A stretch of DNA of 64,000 nucleotides from Gordionus sp. m RMFG-2023 (lineage: Eukaryota; Nematomorpha; Gordioida; Chordodea; Parachordodidae). The notes beneath the pieces are model-generated. The model searched no databases and was not told where the DNA came from. It saw only the letters and a list, made by a program, of their open reading frames with translations. The DNA lies in contig NC_088777.1 in the NCBI RefSeq assembly GCF_954871325.1, forward strand, positions 25,769,366-25,833,365, in the 5' to 3' direction. The position numbers and the translations under genes are program-made. This document shows positions 13,701 through 24,120 of the stretch, one piece after another. The number at the start of each line of letters is the position of its first letter. Positions within the stretch are counted from its first letter, which is position 1.

Positions 13701-14674
13701 CCGATACTATGTCTACTGGACAAATCTTGATCGAGATGTTGAAGAATTCGTAAAAAACTGCAAAAGTTGTCAGGAAGGAAGAACGGGAGCCAGAGATGTA
13801 CCATTATACAATTGGAATATTCCTACCCGACCTTGGGAAAGAATACACATTGATTTGACAGGCCCCGTGTCTGGAAAGTACTGGTTAATTTGCGTAGACG
13901 CTTTCACCAAATGGATTGAAGTTGCAATTTTAACACATATTAATTCGACGAGTGTAATAAATAATCTGCGTAATTATTTCGCTAGATTTGGTTTACCTCG
14001 TTACATTGTCTCAGATAACGGTACTCAGTTTACTGGATCTGAATTCAAAACTTTTCTTTTTCAAAATAATATAAAACATTTTAGATCGGCCCCTTATAGC
14101 CCCAAGTCGAATGGTTTGGCTGAGCGCTATATACGTACGATAAAGACGCGTTTCTATGCCGGAAGGAGAAGTGGGACTCCGGACCAGTTAAATTTAGCGA
14201 ATGTTTTAATTACACACCGAAATACTCCAAACGCAACTACCGGTAAATCCCCTGCCGACATAATGTTTGGAAGGCCGCTCAGGACGACATTAGATCAGTG
14301 GAAATTATCTACGAGAGAAAGGACTGAAAACGCGTTATGGAAACAAAAAAATTATAATGATAGGAACGTTGAACCCCGTAAATTTAAAGAGAAGCAAAAA
14401 GTTTGGGTAAAAAACGAAAGGACTGCGGGATGGCATGAAGGAACAGTGGTTCAACGGAAAAGTGCGAGATTGTATGATGTTGAGTCTGAGGGTATTGTAA
14501 AAAACAAGCATGCCGACCAACTGAGGGAAGCTCATGTACAAGCTAAAGAAACACCCATGACAATGACTGAGGATTTGGACATTGCAGAACATAATGGAAA
14601 TACAACTCTAGAAAAAAGAGTTTCGAAACCCCCATTACGTTATTATGATGAATTCAATTTATAGTGGGGAGAAC

Positions 14675-14828
14675 TGTAATGTATTTAAATAAATTGATTT
14701 TTTATATTCGCTTAAAGATACAATTTATTTACAATTTATAAAAATAGAAAAACATATATATATATATATATATATAGCTGATAATATTATATAAAATCAC
14801 TTTACAATAAACTAATCAAATCATTTCA
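14675..14828 (+). repeat. 3' LTR of young Gypsy element
   Basis: 154 bp, longer than the 5' LTR only because of a longer TA run near 14754-14775. It is preceded by the purine-rich tract GTGGGGAGAAC. Confidence 0.95.
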
Positions 14829-14833
14829 CAAAA

Positions 14834-15700
14834 CATAAAAGATATACTTGCGTGTTGGAAAACTCTCATGAATACTATAGTTCCAAAAATATGCGATGAA
14901 ATTATGATTAAAAGCATGATCAATAATAATTACTTGTCCATAACCACTGATATTTGGAGGGATGTCTATAAAAATCGAGTTTTTTAATCATTACAGGACA
15001 TATTATCATTAAGGATTTTGAATTAAAAACATTTATTTTGGCCATAAGGGAAATGACAGGCCATAATAAAAAGTAAATCAATTCAATTTTAGAAGAATAC
15101 AGAGAAGTAGAAAATAAATTATTTATGTATAGTTTTGTGACTGATAATAGAGCAAATCTTATAAATGTATTTCAAAGATGACAAAACGCTAGTATGTATA
15201 TGCCATATACTAAATAATATTGCATTGTATTTTTGACAATTGTTTAAAAATAGCCTTAAAAATAAATGGTGTAAAAAAAATAGTACAATATTTCAAACAA
15301 TCTACAGCTAATAGCAAGCTAAGCCAGACCCTTAAACAAGATGTAATAACGAGATGGAACCGTGTATATATCATGATACAGATTTTCTTAAAATCATATT
15401 CTGATATACTGGTGTACTTGTTTAGCAAGCAAGAATCAAATAGATTAGCCACAATTGATATCAACATCATCCGCGAGTTAGATAAATTTTTATCAATAAA
15501 AGAATGCCCGGACAATCTGATCGCAGATCTCGTCCCACAATAAATGAAGTTTATCTATGGAAACAAAAATTAGTAAAATTTTGTTAACCTTCTGAACGTG
15601 ATACAATAATAATTAAAACCTTAAAAAACAGAACAAAATTTTTTAGCCACTGCATAAGGTAGTCTTAATTCTAGATCCGAATTTCAAAAGTCTTAAGTTT
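14834..15700 (+). pseudogene. hAT transposase, C-terminal two thirds, decayed
   Basis: Resumes immediately after the Gypsy target duplication. Recognisable hAT blocks: SITTDIWRDVY near 14940, a VTDNRANLINVFQ block near 15135 (the usual catalytic-region TDNASNM motif), and an open stretch at 15220-15543 with VITRWNRVYIMIQ, equivalent to the hAT TRWNS region. The last part, up to about 15700, parallels the minus-strand fragment at 8240-8446. The dimerisation domain seems missing. The N-terminal portion lies before 10622, around 10560-10616. Frames are broken in several places. Confidence 0.82.
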
Positions 15701-15882
15701 TTAAGAAGAAATTAAAAACACCGTGAATTTTCGGGCGTGAATCAAAATATTGCCTTTCGTGAGCGGGCGTGTCGGGGCGAATTTTAGTGGTAAGCGTGAA
15801 TGGGCGTGAATATTTTTTATTACCAAGTAAGCGGGCGGGCCGTGAATAAAAAATTAGGCCCGCGCCCACCTCTGGTAGAGAA

Positions 15883-16702
15883 TATATATTTAAAAATAGA
15901 GAATTATCAAAAGAATAGAGAAAGCAAGATATGGAGGGCAAGTGGCAATTGTATCAAAGAATTTTTCATGTTGGTATTTCATGTTATGTATCGTAATAAT
16001 GTGGTAAGAAAGTTGAAAGAAAGGAATATTTATATATAAGTAAAAACGGAAAAAAAAGTATGTTAAAAATAGAAAATACGGGGAAAAATGTAACACATGG
16101 GTTGAGGTTAAAATGTTTTTATTTTAATTTGATTATATACTAAAAATTAAAAAGGAATAATTATTGTAATTGCAGTGTGTTAAGAAAAAATTAATTAGAA
16201 AATTTGGTAAAATAATAAAAAAAAGTAAAAATTGTAAAAAAAGAGGGGAATAGCAGATTGTAAAAATAAAAAAAGAATTGTTCAACAAGAAGAATATATA
16301 AACGTATGGAATTTAAAAGATAAAATTTTGCGTTTTGAGGAAAATTGAATAATTAATTATAGAAAGTTGGATTGGGGGTAAATTGTAGTAGAATTCTTAT
16401 TTAAAATAAAAATTAGAATATACTGTAAAAGAAGAAAAGGGGTTAAGAAATATTTTGTGAGTAAAGCAATTAATTATGAAAATCGATAAAATGAGGAATA
16501 AATTTTGTTTAAAAGAAAAGTAATTAAGTATGGAGTAGATTGGTAAACCAATAATAAAAAAGGGAAAATAATAATTTGGAAAGTTAAGGAACTTAAAAAA
16601 GAAAATTTTTTATGTTAAAGACAACTGGTAATGTTTGATTAAATAAATTCTTCGGTAAGAGATAAATTAAAAAAAATAGTTGAGGACAATTAATATAATA
16701 AA
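15883..16702 (+). other. A-rich tail of Gypsy copy 1b
   Basis: Purine-rich, C-poor sequence like the rest of copy 1b; it probably holds the eroded region downstream of pol. Short frames only, with no clear motif. Confidence 0.4.
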
Positions 16703-16929
16703 ACTAGTAGATAGCCCGTCATAAATGACGGGTGATGAAAATTGTCTTCTTACTTTTATGCATGTTACCTGTTATTTGAAAATAATATCCAATTTTTATT
16801 CTTCTTAACCCCTCATCCCTTCAGGCAAGGTTTAATCTATTAAAACTAAGTGCCATGGGTTTGAGTAAAAATAAATTTAAAGCATTTACTTGATAATACC
16901 AATATTATTTGTTAAATATTACTGATTAC

Positions 16930-17257
16930 TAAAATAATTCTTATTTATTAAAAGATTCCTTTATTTACACTATTTTATTTTCAATAAAATTCACTTTATT
17001 TTTTTTATAATAAATTCCAACAATATAATTATAAAGTCGATTTCAAATAATTCCAATTTTCAATTACAATTCATAAAATCCAAAGTAAAATTTCAGTTTT
17101 CAAAATATGTATAAAAAATCAATTAATAATCCATATCATAAAAAATAATATTTTTTTCTATTATTATTTATTGATTGACATTTTTCTTATCTATAATTAT
17201 TTAAATCTAACAATAATTATTTATCAAGAAAATTAAATATATATAAGATATACATCA
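16930..17257 (-). repeat. 3' LTR of the 7.2-kb Gypsy element
   Basis: 328 bp. On the minus strand it begins TGATGTATATC and ends TTATTTTA. Near-identical to 23789-24115. Confidence 0.95.
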
Positions 17258-17316
17258 CGTCCGCCTTATAAAAGACCAAGACATGAAGAAAAAAAAACGT
17301 GTATATAAATATTACA

Positions 17317-17883
17317 TTATATATCTTCTTCTCTATCTTTCAGTATCTCTTCTTCTTTGGTATCCATAACATCAATTCTCCTTTGAACATCCGCATTATT
17401 TGTTACTTTGACTATATTTGATCTCATCTTGATCGAATTATCATTTTTATCTTGTATCTTCCCATAATATAGGTTTCCCATCGATGTAATTCCTCCTGTC
17501 CTATCTTGAATTATATTGGTTCTTTTTATCGTTCCATCATAGCTAATAGGCGGCCACTGCCTATTTCCATACGGTTTAAATCTTGATTCTATCTCATTTA
17601 TTTTATTATAATTTTGGTACGCTACCTCCGACTGTACCCTATTATTTTTTCCACAAAAATAACTCGTTCCCGTAACTTCATCTGTTTCACTAAGATGATC
17701 TTCACGTTCCCGATTTTGTAACACATGAGTCGGAATATTACAGTCCTTTATTTGATGTCCAAAACTTTGACAACGAAAGCATCTTTTAAATATATCAGAT
17801 TTAGGTTTTCTTATTCCCATTTTTCTTTTTTTAACTATTTTCACATAGATAATTTGTTCACTTGTTTCAATTTTATAACTCAT
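17317..17883 (-). CDS. Third frame of the Gypsy element: zinc-knuckle protein downstream of pol
   Basis: Open frame of 188 residues between integrase and the 3' LTR. Near residues 35-48 it carries one CX2CX4HX4C knuckle, CFRCQSFGHQIKDC, preceded by a lysine/arginine-rich stretch; further on there is a GNRQWPPISYDG patch. It is not envelope-like: no signal peptide, membrane segment or cysteine-rich ectodomain. The remnant at about 36780-37080, after another Gypsy integrase, has a comparable CRRCF...GH knuckle and a RAWPLVDLTG patch in the same order, so the extra frame may be a family trait. Function unknown; nucleic-acid binding is the inference from the knuckle. Confidence 0.7.
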   Translation of the reverse strand: MSYKIETSEQIIYVKIVKKRKMGIRKPKSDIFKRCFRCQSFGHQIKDCNIPTHVLQNREREDHLSETDEVTGTSYFCGKNNRVQSEVAYQNYNKINEIESRFKPYGNRQWPPISYDGTIKRTNIIQDRTGGITSMGNLYYGKIQDKNDNSIKMRSNIVKVTNNADVQRRIDVMDTKEEEILKDREEDI

Positions 17884-17929
17884 TTTAATTATAGATATTT
17901 TTTTTTATTTTAAATAAATACCCAAATTT

Positions 17930-18735
17930 ATTTTTTTAATATAATTAATTGATTTTTTTATTTTAAAATAAAATTAATACTCTAATTATTTATATTTTTT
18001 AATACTTTTTCTCTTTTTAAATATATCATAATTTGCCAATTACCTCTATGTACTTCAAATTAAAATAAAAACAATTTTCACTTAAAACAACACTCATGTT
18101 ATTTTCTTTTACAAAAATATGTTACTTTTCACTTTTCTTAAATGAAGAAATCCCTAACTATTAATTATCATTTTTAATACCCCTATGTAATTCATATATA
18201 ACAATAATTTCTCCATTTTCTATATTATAAATTATTTACATATTTCCCTTATGTAAATTATACAAAGAAAGAAACTTTCCATGAAAACATGTTTTTATTT
18301 CAAAAACAAAATATTTTGTTTTTTTTTACTTTTCTTTCCATATAAGAAATTCTCTAACTATTAATTATCATTTTTAATAATCTTTCTCTTTATTAACACA
18401 CCATATAAGAAACTCTCTAACTATTAATTATCATTTTTAATAATCTTTCTCTTTATTAACACATAAAATATTGACCATTACCCTTATGCCATTTAAAAAT
18501 AAAAAAAATATTTTCACAAAAACACCATTCATGTTTTTATTTTAAAAAATATTTTACTCTTCAAATTTTTTTTTATAAGAAACTCTTCATATTTATTTGA
18601 AATAATTTGCCTATAGTGGCCTTCTCTCAATGGTCGAATACAAATGAGAATATACTTTCATATTTATCAAATAAAAAGAATAAACCTTCATAAATTGAAT
18701 AAAAAAATCTACATGATTTTATAATTAAGGGAATT
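17930..18735. other. AT-rich non-coding segment inside the 7.2-kb Gypsy
   Basis: Between integrase and the third frame. It contains an imperfect duplication of about 63 bp (about 18340-18402 and 18403-18465, both with ctctaactattaattatc) and a looser relative near 18145. No protein motif. Confidence 0.6.
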
Positions 18736-18739
18736 CAGA

Positions 18740-19085
18740 ATAATCACAATTCTGTTTTTGCTAATTCCCCCTTAATCAGTTACCCTAATAAAATCAATTC
18801 TGTCCTAAGAATTATATCCTAAAAATTATAAGAATCACAATTCTGTTTTTTATGTACTAATTCCCCCTTTATCAGTTACCCTAATAAAATCAATTCTGTC
18901 CTAAGAATTATATCCTAAAAATTATAAGAATCACAATTCTGTTTTTTAGGTACTAATTCCCCCTTTATCAGTTACCCTAATAAAATCAATTCTGTCCTAA
19001 GAATTATATCCTAAAAATTATAAGAATCACAATTCTGTTTTTTAGGTAATAATTCCCCCTTTATCAGTTACCCTAATAAAATCAT
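18740..19085 (-). repeat. 96-bp tandem repeat at the integrase end of the Gypsy
   Basis: Anchor aatcac occurs at 18742, 18833, 18929 and 19025, giving spacings of 91, 96 and 96. Units share tcagttaccctaataaaatc and tgtcctaagaattatatcc. The array starts where the integrase C-terminal stretch ends, so the last codons and following DNA seem to have been amplified. Confidence 0.85.
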
Positions 19086-22000
19086 TATGACGTACTCCTA
19101 CAGTACCATCATTAAATCTTATTGTACATAATTTATTCCCTATATTATCTATAACACAACCTTTCTCCCATTTTTTTTATGGTCAAAAAGTCTACCCCAA
19201 ATAATTTTCCCTACAGGAAATTTTATATTGATTTTAAGATAATATATTTTCAATTTCTTTTGACTTAAGAAAATCTAAAGGTAATCTGGTTCTTCTACCC
19301 AAAAATAATTCAACAGGAGTAACTCCCTCCTTATTCCTTGAATTATTATAATATAATTGGGCTAACCAGACGTCATTTTTTTCTTGTTTAGCCTTTTTTA
19401 TCTAATTTTTTACAATAGCTACCATCCTTTCAGCCTGGCCATTAGAGCTAGGATGATAAGATGGAGTCAAAATATGTTTAATTTTAATTGAATTACAAAA
19501 TTGCTTAAAATTTTCACTTATAAAAGCCGGACCACCATCCGATACAATTATTTTAGGAATCCCGAATTTAGCCCACAATTTTTATAATAATTTAACAACT
19601 TTAATTGTTAAACCTTGAACCTCTTCAAATTCAATCCATTTGGAATATGAATCCACAACCAAAAAATATGATTTTTTATCCAATTCAAAAAAATCAATGT
19701 GGAGACGATCCCATGGTTTCTTTGATTTGGGCCACATTTGTCCCATCTCTTTACGGGGCATAACGGCACAAGTATTACATGGAACACATTCCTTTGTAAT
19801 TTTTTCTATATCATTACCCATCCCAGGCCATCACACATATTCACGAGCCCAAGATTTCATTTTAACTTGACCCTGGTGTCCTGCATGTAACAAATTAATT
19901 ATTTTAGCACGTAATTTCAAAGGAATTACTGCCCTATTTCCTCTCATTAAACAATCATCTACCACGGATAATTCTTTTTCGAATTTTTGATAAATTTTAT
20001 AATTATTTTTCCATGGTTTTTTTCCAGTTAAAAATAATTTTATTTGTCTCAATACTTTATCTTTTAAAGTATATGATTTGAGATCTTCCCAAGTTGTAGG
20101 ACCTCCCTTTAACATATATGATAGAGTACGCACTAATGCATCTTCTCTATCAATAATCATGTTATCAATAATTTCAGGAGTAGCACAACCTGCCCCTAAT
20201 CTCGATAATATATCTGGCAAATGATTTTCTCTACCCGCCGATATTTTATATCTACGTTAAAACTTCCCACAAGTAACAACCACCGTTGTAACCTCGGAGA
20301 CATCATTAATTCTTTGTTATCTTTCTTGAACAAATGAATTAATGGCTTGTGATCTGTATAAATCACAAATCTTTTCCCTATTAAATACTCGCGACATTTG
20401 GTCAATTCAAAAATAATCGCTAAGGCCTCCTGTTCTATAACAGAGTACCTCGTTTCAACTTCATGAAATATTCTCGAAAAAAAAATAATTGGTCTCTCTA
20501 AACCATCAATGACATGTAATAATGCACCTCCTACACTTTTATTGGATGCATCAACCGCAAGAATTATCTCCAAATCATTGTTAAAACATACTAAAATTGG
20601 TTCCTCACCAATTTTTCTCTTTAAATTTTCAAAAGCATTTCTTTGTTCAATTTTCCATTCAAAATTAACACCTTTTTTTAATAAGTCATATAGTGGGGCT
20701 GCTATTTTTGCAAAATTATCCACAAATTTATGATAATAATTTATCATGCCCATAAAAGACTGCACTTCAGCTTTATTACTAGGCTGATTTATGTTTAAAA
20801 TATTTTTTAAATTTTTATCAAGCGGCTTCACTTCAATTCCATTAATTTGATGACCCAAATACACTATTTCGGTGACAGAATACTTTTCTCTTTACTGGCT
20901 TTTAAACCTTTATCTTGTTTTCTCTTGAAAACCTCTTCAAGACGTTGATTATGTTGTTCTGGCGTCACTCCAGTTATCAACACATCATCCATATAATAAA
21001 ATACGCCTTCCAAGCCCTGGAAAACTGATGCCATTGTTCTTTGAAAAATCGATGCAGATACACTTAATCCAAAAGGTAATCTACAAAATGCAAATAATCC
21101 TTTAGGCGTTGTTATTGTTAACAATTTACGAATTTCTTCTTTCAAAAATTGTAAATATGCTGATGAAAAGTCAACTTTTGAAAAATATTTGGCTCCCTTT
21201 AAATTTTCCATAATTTCTTCAATTCGAGGTAATGGATATTTCACTTCTACAACCCATTTGTTAAGTGTTACTCGAAAATCTGCACATAATCTAAGTTTTC
21301 CATTAGATTTTTTAACAGGTACTAATGGTGTAGCCCATTCACTATATTCCACAGGAAAAATAATACCATCATTAACCCATTTATCTAATTCTTCGTTGAT
21401 CTCCTTTTTCCACTCAAAAGAAACTCTACGACATGCTAAGAAAATAGGTGAAAATCCCTCTTTTAATTTCAAATCTACCATTTAGACATCCCAAAGTGTC
21501 TTCAAAAATTATATCATATTTTTCAACTAAAATAGGTATAGCGTTTTTAACTCTGTTTAATTTCATTATTTGAATCTATCATGGATTTTGCAGGATATTC
21601 ACAAATATTCTTATTAACGATAGATTCTTTCGCTTCACTCATTAATTTATTCTTTTCCCTTTTTTTAAGCTTTTCCCTGACTTCACTAGCCATTATTTTT
21701 CTTTCGGCATTATCTCTAGCCAATTCGCTATCAATGATAAATAAATCCCAATAATTATTTCTAGGTCCAAGTTTGCTAATCCAATCCCAACCCATAATTG
21801 TTTCAACATTTTTATTCACTATCCATAAATCCAAAATTATAGGAATATCATGGAAAATAACATCCCACTGAGTTCTACCCAAAACTTTGATTTCAGATCC
21901 ATCAAATTGTTTTATACACATATTTTGTCTCTCGACAATACCATTCGGCCAATATTTATAAAAATTTTCACTAGACATTATTGAAATACTTGCCCCGGTC

Positions 22001-22471
22001 CAAATTTTAAATTAATATGAGGACATGAACTCTGTTCCTTTGCTCCCTCAATTATTACATTTTTAGGCAATTTAATCGGTTGAATGGTATTTATTTTAAC
22101 CTCATTTTCAATACAATTAATATTCATACCTAAATTCATCTCAGAATTTAAAGGTCTCTGAATCTCATTTATGTTTTTATTAAAAATCTCTCCTGGATAT
22201 TTATCACTTGTTTGATTACAATAATCCTTTTTATTCAGATTATTGGTTAATTTAAAAATTTTTATTTCATCAAAATGACAATAAAAATTTCTACATTAAA
22301 ACTCTTTTTATTCAAGTTAAATCTCAATGTATAATCATCATTCCCATGATGATTATCTATTTTATTATATATATCCACAAAATTTTTAATAAAACTATAT
22401 ATATCAAAATATTTATTATTCTCTAAATATGATTTTTCTATTTTTATATGATTCTCTTTCAAATCATATAG

Positions 22472-23500
22472 TCACTGTAACCCACTCACACTTTGAATAC
22501 AATGTATGGCAATGTGTCCCATTTCTTCACATTTGAAACACATTCTATCATGGTCTGTATTATAATTTTCAGTTTTATCCACATTTTTAATAATAGGATT
22601 TTGTATATTTCTAACCATCGGTTGTAACACTACCGAAGTTCTTTGTGGAAATCCACTTTTAAAATTGGCTTCTTTCACCATGCAATTTCGTTTTATATGT
22701 CCTACAAAACCACATCTATGACAAACTATGTCATTTTTTTCACTTGGTTTTATAATCACATTCTCATTAGTTTTTCTGTCTCTTGCATAACAATTTTTAC
22801 CAATATGTCCTTTTCTTCCACATTCACAACTTTCAATCACATTATTACTTTTGATTTTTAAACTGGAAACTTCTCTGGACAAATTTTTCATATTTTCTCT
22901 CATTTCTCTAATTTCACTTAAAATTAGAGATTCCTCGGTACTTTGTCTCAAAGTATTATTGTTATTATTTGTATTAATGTTTTTCAAAATTTCTATAGGT
23001 TTCTCAATTAAAACCTCTGAAATCTGTTTTTTAAATTCAATCACAATTGAATTTAATTTTTTATTTATATCCTCCGATATGTCAATATTTTGAGGAAAAT
23101 TAAATACTTCACCCGTATCTAATATTTTCTCATATTTTTCTTCAACATTTTTTTTACCATTTAAATTTTTTAATTCTAACAAAATTAAATGTAAACTATT
23201 TTTTATATCTTCAGTAATATCTGGAGATTTCACCAAAACTTTAGGAATTAAATTTTCATTATTTGTATTTTTTATATCATTTTCTCTATTTTTAAGAGAT
23301 CTTCTTTTTATTTTCCTTATTACTTGTTTCATTATAATTAAGATTACATAAAACACAAAAAAAATTACTGCTGTTATGACATTATTGGTCATATCCACTT
23401 TATTAAAGTTTGAATTAAATATTTTATTAAAATTACTCTTAAAATTTGACATTTTATTAATATTATGCTTATTATAATTATCATTAAAATAAAAAGCCAT
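22472..23500 (-). CDS. Gag-like frame of the 7.2-kb Gypsy
   Basis: Open frame of 342 residues. The N-terminus is asparagine-rich; residues about 40-60 form a strongly hydrophobic stretch (VITAVIFFVFYVILIIM) followed by basic residues, which looks like a membrane segment and is unusual for a Gypsy Gag. A long charged, probably coiled-coil middle follows. The last third has three zinc knuckles: CECGRKGHIGKNC, CHRCGFVGHIKRNC and CFKCEEMGHIAIHC. These bind nucleic acid in retroelement Gag proteins. Confidence 0.8.
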   Translation of the reverse strand: MAFYFNDNYNKHNINKMSNFKSNFNKIFNSNFNKVDMTNNVITAVIFFVFYVILIIMKQVIRKIKRRSLKNRENDIKNTNNENLIPKVLVKSPDITEDIKNSLHLILLELKNLNGKKNVEEKYEKILDTGEVFNFPQNIDISEDINKKLNSIVIEFKKQISEVLIEKPIEILKNINTNNNNNTLRQSTEESLILSEIREMRENMKNLSREVSSLKIKSNNVIESCECGRKGHIGKNCYARDRKTNENVIIKPSEKNDIVCHRCGFVGHIKRNCMVKEANFKSGFPQRTSVVLQPMVRNIQNPIIKNVDKTENYNTDHDRMCFKCEEMGHIAIHCIQSVSGLQ

Positions 23501-23761
23501 TTTTTCATTAATTACCCAAAATTTAAAATTTTATCTTGTATATTTCTAATTTTAATCCAAAAATCTTACTATTGCGTTGTGTAATTTATAATAAAAAAAA
23601 TTTCTTACTTTTATATTTCCGGAATCCACTATTATTTTGAGCAACCCACTTGATTAATAACGTATGAAATTTATTTTTATAAAACACTCTTGTTTTATTT
23701 TTTTCTCTAAATATCTCAATTTTTATATTTTTCTCTAACTTATTTTTTCCCTAATAAGTGT

Positions 23762-23787
23762 TCACGAATCCTGGTCGTTCGGTACCA
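23762..23787 (-). promoter_or_regulatory. Primer-binding site of the 7.2-kb Gypsy
   Basis: One base inside the 5' LTR, the minus strand reads TGGTACCGAACGACCAGG, then ATTCG. This has the form of the complement of a tRNA 3' end (TGG first, then acceptor stem and a T-arm-like GGATTCG). The tRNA was not identified. Confidence 0.7.
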
Positions 23788-23788
23788 T

Positions 23789-24115
23789 TAAAATAATTCT
23801 TATTTATTAAAATATTCCTTTATTTACACTATTTTATTTTCAATAAAATTCACATTATTTTTTTATAATAAATTCCAACAATATAATTATAAAGTCGATT
23901 TCAAATAATTCCAATTTTCAATTACAATTCATAAAATCGAAAGTAAAATTTCAGTTTTCAAAATATGTATAAAAAATCAATTAATGATCCATATCATAAA
24001 AAATAATATTTTTTTCTATTATTATTTATTGATTGACATTTTTCTTATCTATAATTATTTAAATCTAACAATAATTATTTATCAAGAAAATTAAATATAT
24101 ATAAGATATACATCA
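23789..24115 (-). repeat. 5' LTR of the 7.2-kb Gypsy element
   Basis: 327 bp, near-identical to 16930-17257. The primer-binding site lies just inside it. Confidence 0.95.
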
Positions 24116-24120
24116 ATTAC

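Larger units (their letters stand above)
10622..14828 (+). mobile_element. Ty3/Gypsy LTR retrotransposon, nearly whole, young
   Basis: LTRs at 10622-10761 and 14675-14828 are flanked by the 5-bp duplication CAAAA (10617-10621, 14829-14833). A primer-binding site beginning TGGCGACGACGA follows the left LTR at 10764. Gag is at 10839-11552, with a zinc knuckle of the CFRCGKANHIAKEC type near 11554-11595. Pol follows: protease (FDTGAACSVID near 11680), reverse transcriptase (FSTIDLRDAF, FLDDV, to about 12680), RNase H (12865-13340) and integrase (13640-14664) with an HHCC zinc domain. No envelope gene is seen. Only a few breaks. The LTRs differ by about one substitution plus microsatellite length, so insertion is recent. 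Confidence 0.95.
10194..15874 (+). mobile_element. hAT transposon, same family, copy 2, carrying a Gypsy insertion
   Basis: Starts TAGAGGTGGGCGCGGGCC and ends GGCCCGCGCCCACCTCTG, an inverted match. Exact 8-bp target duplications GTAGAGAA lie at 10186-10193 and 15875-15882. Oriented opposite to copy 1. A Gypsy element (10622-14828) sits in its transposase gene, so the hAT arrived first. The hAT sequence between its left terminus and the Gypsy is shorter than in copy 1, implying an internal deletion. Inserted in Gypsy copy 1b, about 470 bp downstream of hAT copy 1. Confidence 0.93.
4088..16702 (+). mobile_element. Ty3/Gypsy fossil (copy 1b), split by two hAT insertions
   Basis: The Gypsy sequence occupies 4088-7552, 9716-10193 and 15875 to about 16702. 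Parts: aspartic protease with LFDTGATISVIG near 4197 and its downstream half near 4300-4515; reverse transcriptase at about 5460-6200 with YYMDDV; RNase H at 6230-6680; integrase zinc domain near 6940-7130 and core at 7130-7550; integrase C-terminal stretch just after 9716. The order matches the minus-strand copy at 16930-24115, to which it seems related. It is old, with well over ten breaks. LTRs were not found; the A-rich tail at 15875-16702 may include its 3' end. Confidence 0.8.
16930..24115 (-). mobile_element. Ty3/Gypsy LTR retrotransposon, 7.2 kb, full-length fossil
   Basis: LTRs at 23789-24115 (5') and 16930-17257 (3') are flanked by exact 5-bp duplications, ATTAC on the plus strand, at 16925-16929 and 24116-24120. 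Minus-strand parts in order: primer-binding site at 23762-23787; Gag-like frame 22472-23500 with three zinc knuckles; protease region about 21547-22010; reverse transcriptase 20864-21481 (VDFSSAYLQF, YYMDDV); RNase H about 20220-20860; integrase about 19090-20220; and a third frame at 17317-17883 with one zinc knuckle. The LTRs differ at four substitutions and one indel in about 327 bp, so it is fairly young. Overall layout is whole, with several breaks in pol. Confidence 0.95.

Noticed and set aside
17725-17913. Plus-strand frames opposite the Gypsy third frame and pol (also at 20509, 21189, 22643, 22851)
   Set aside because: Shadows of the minus-strand element; no motifs.
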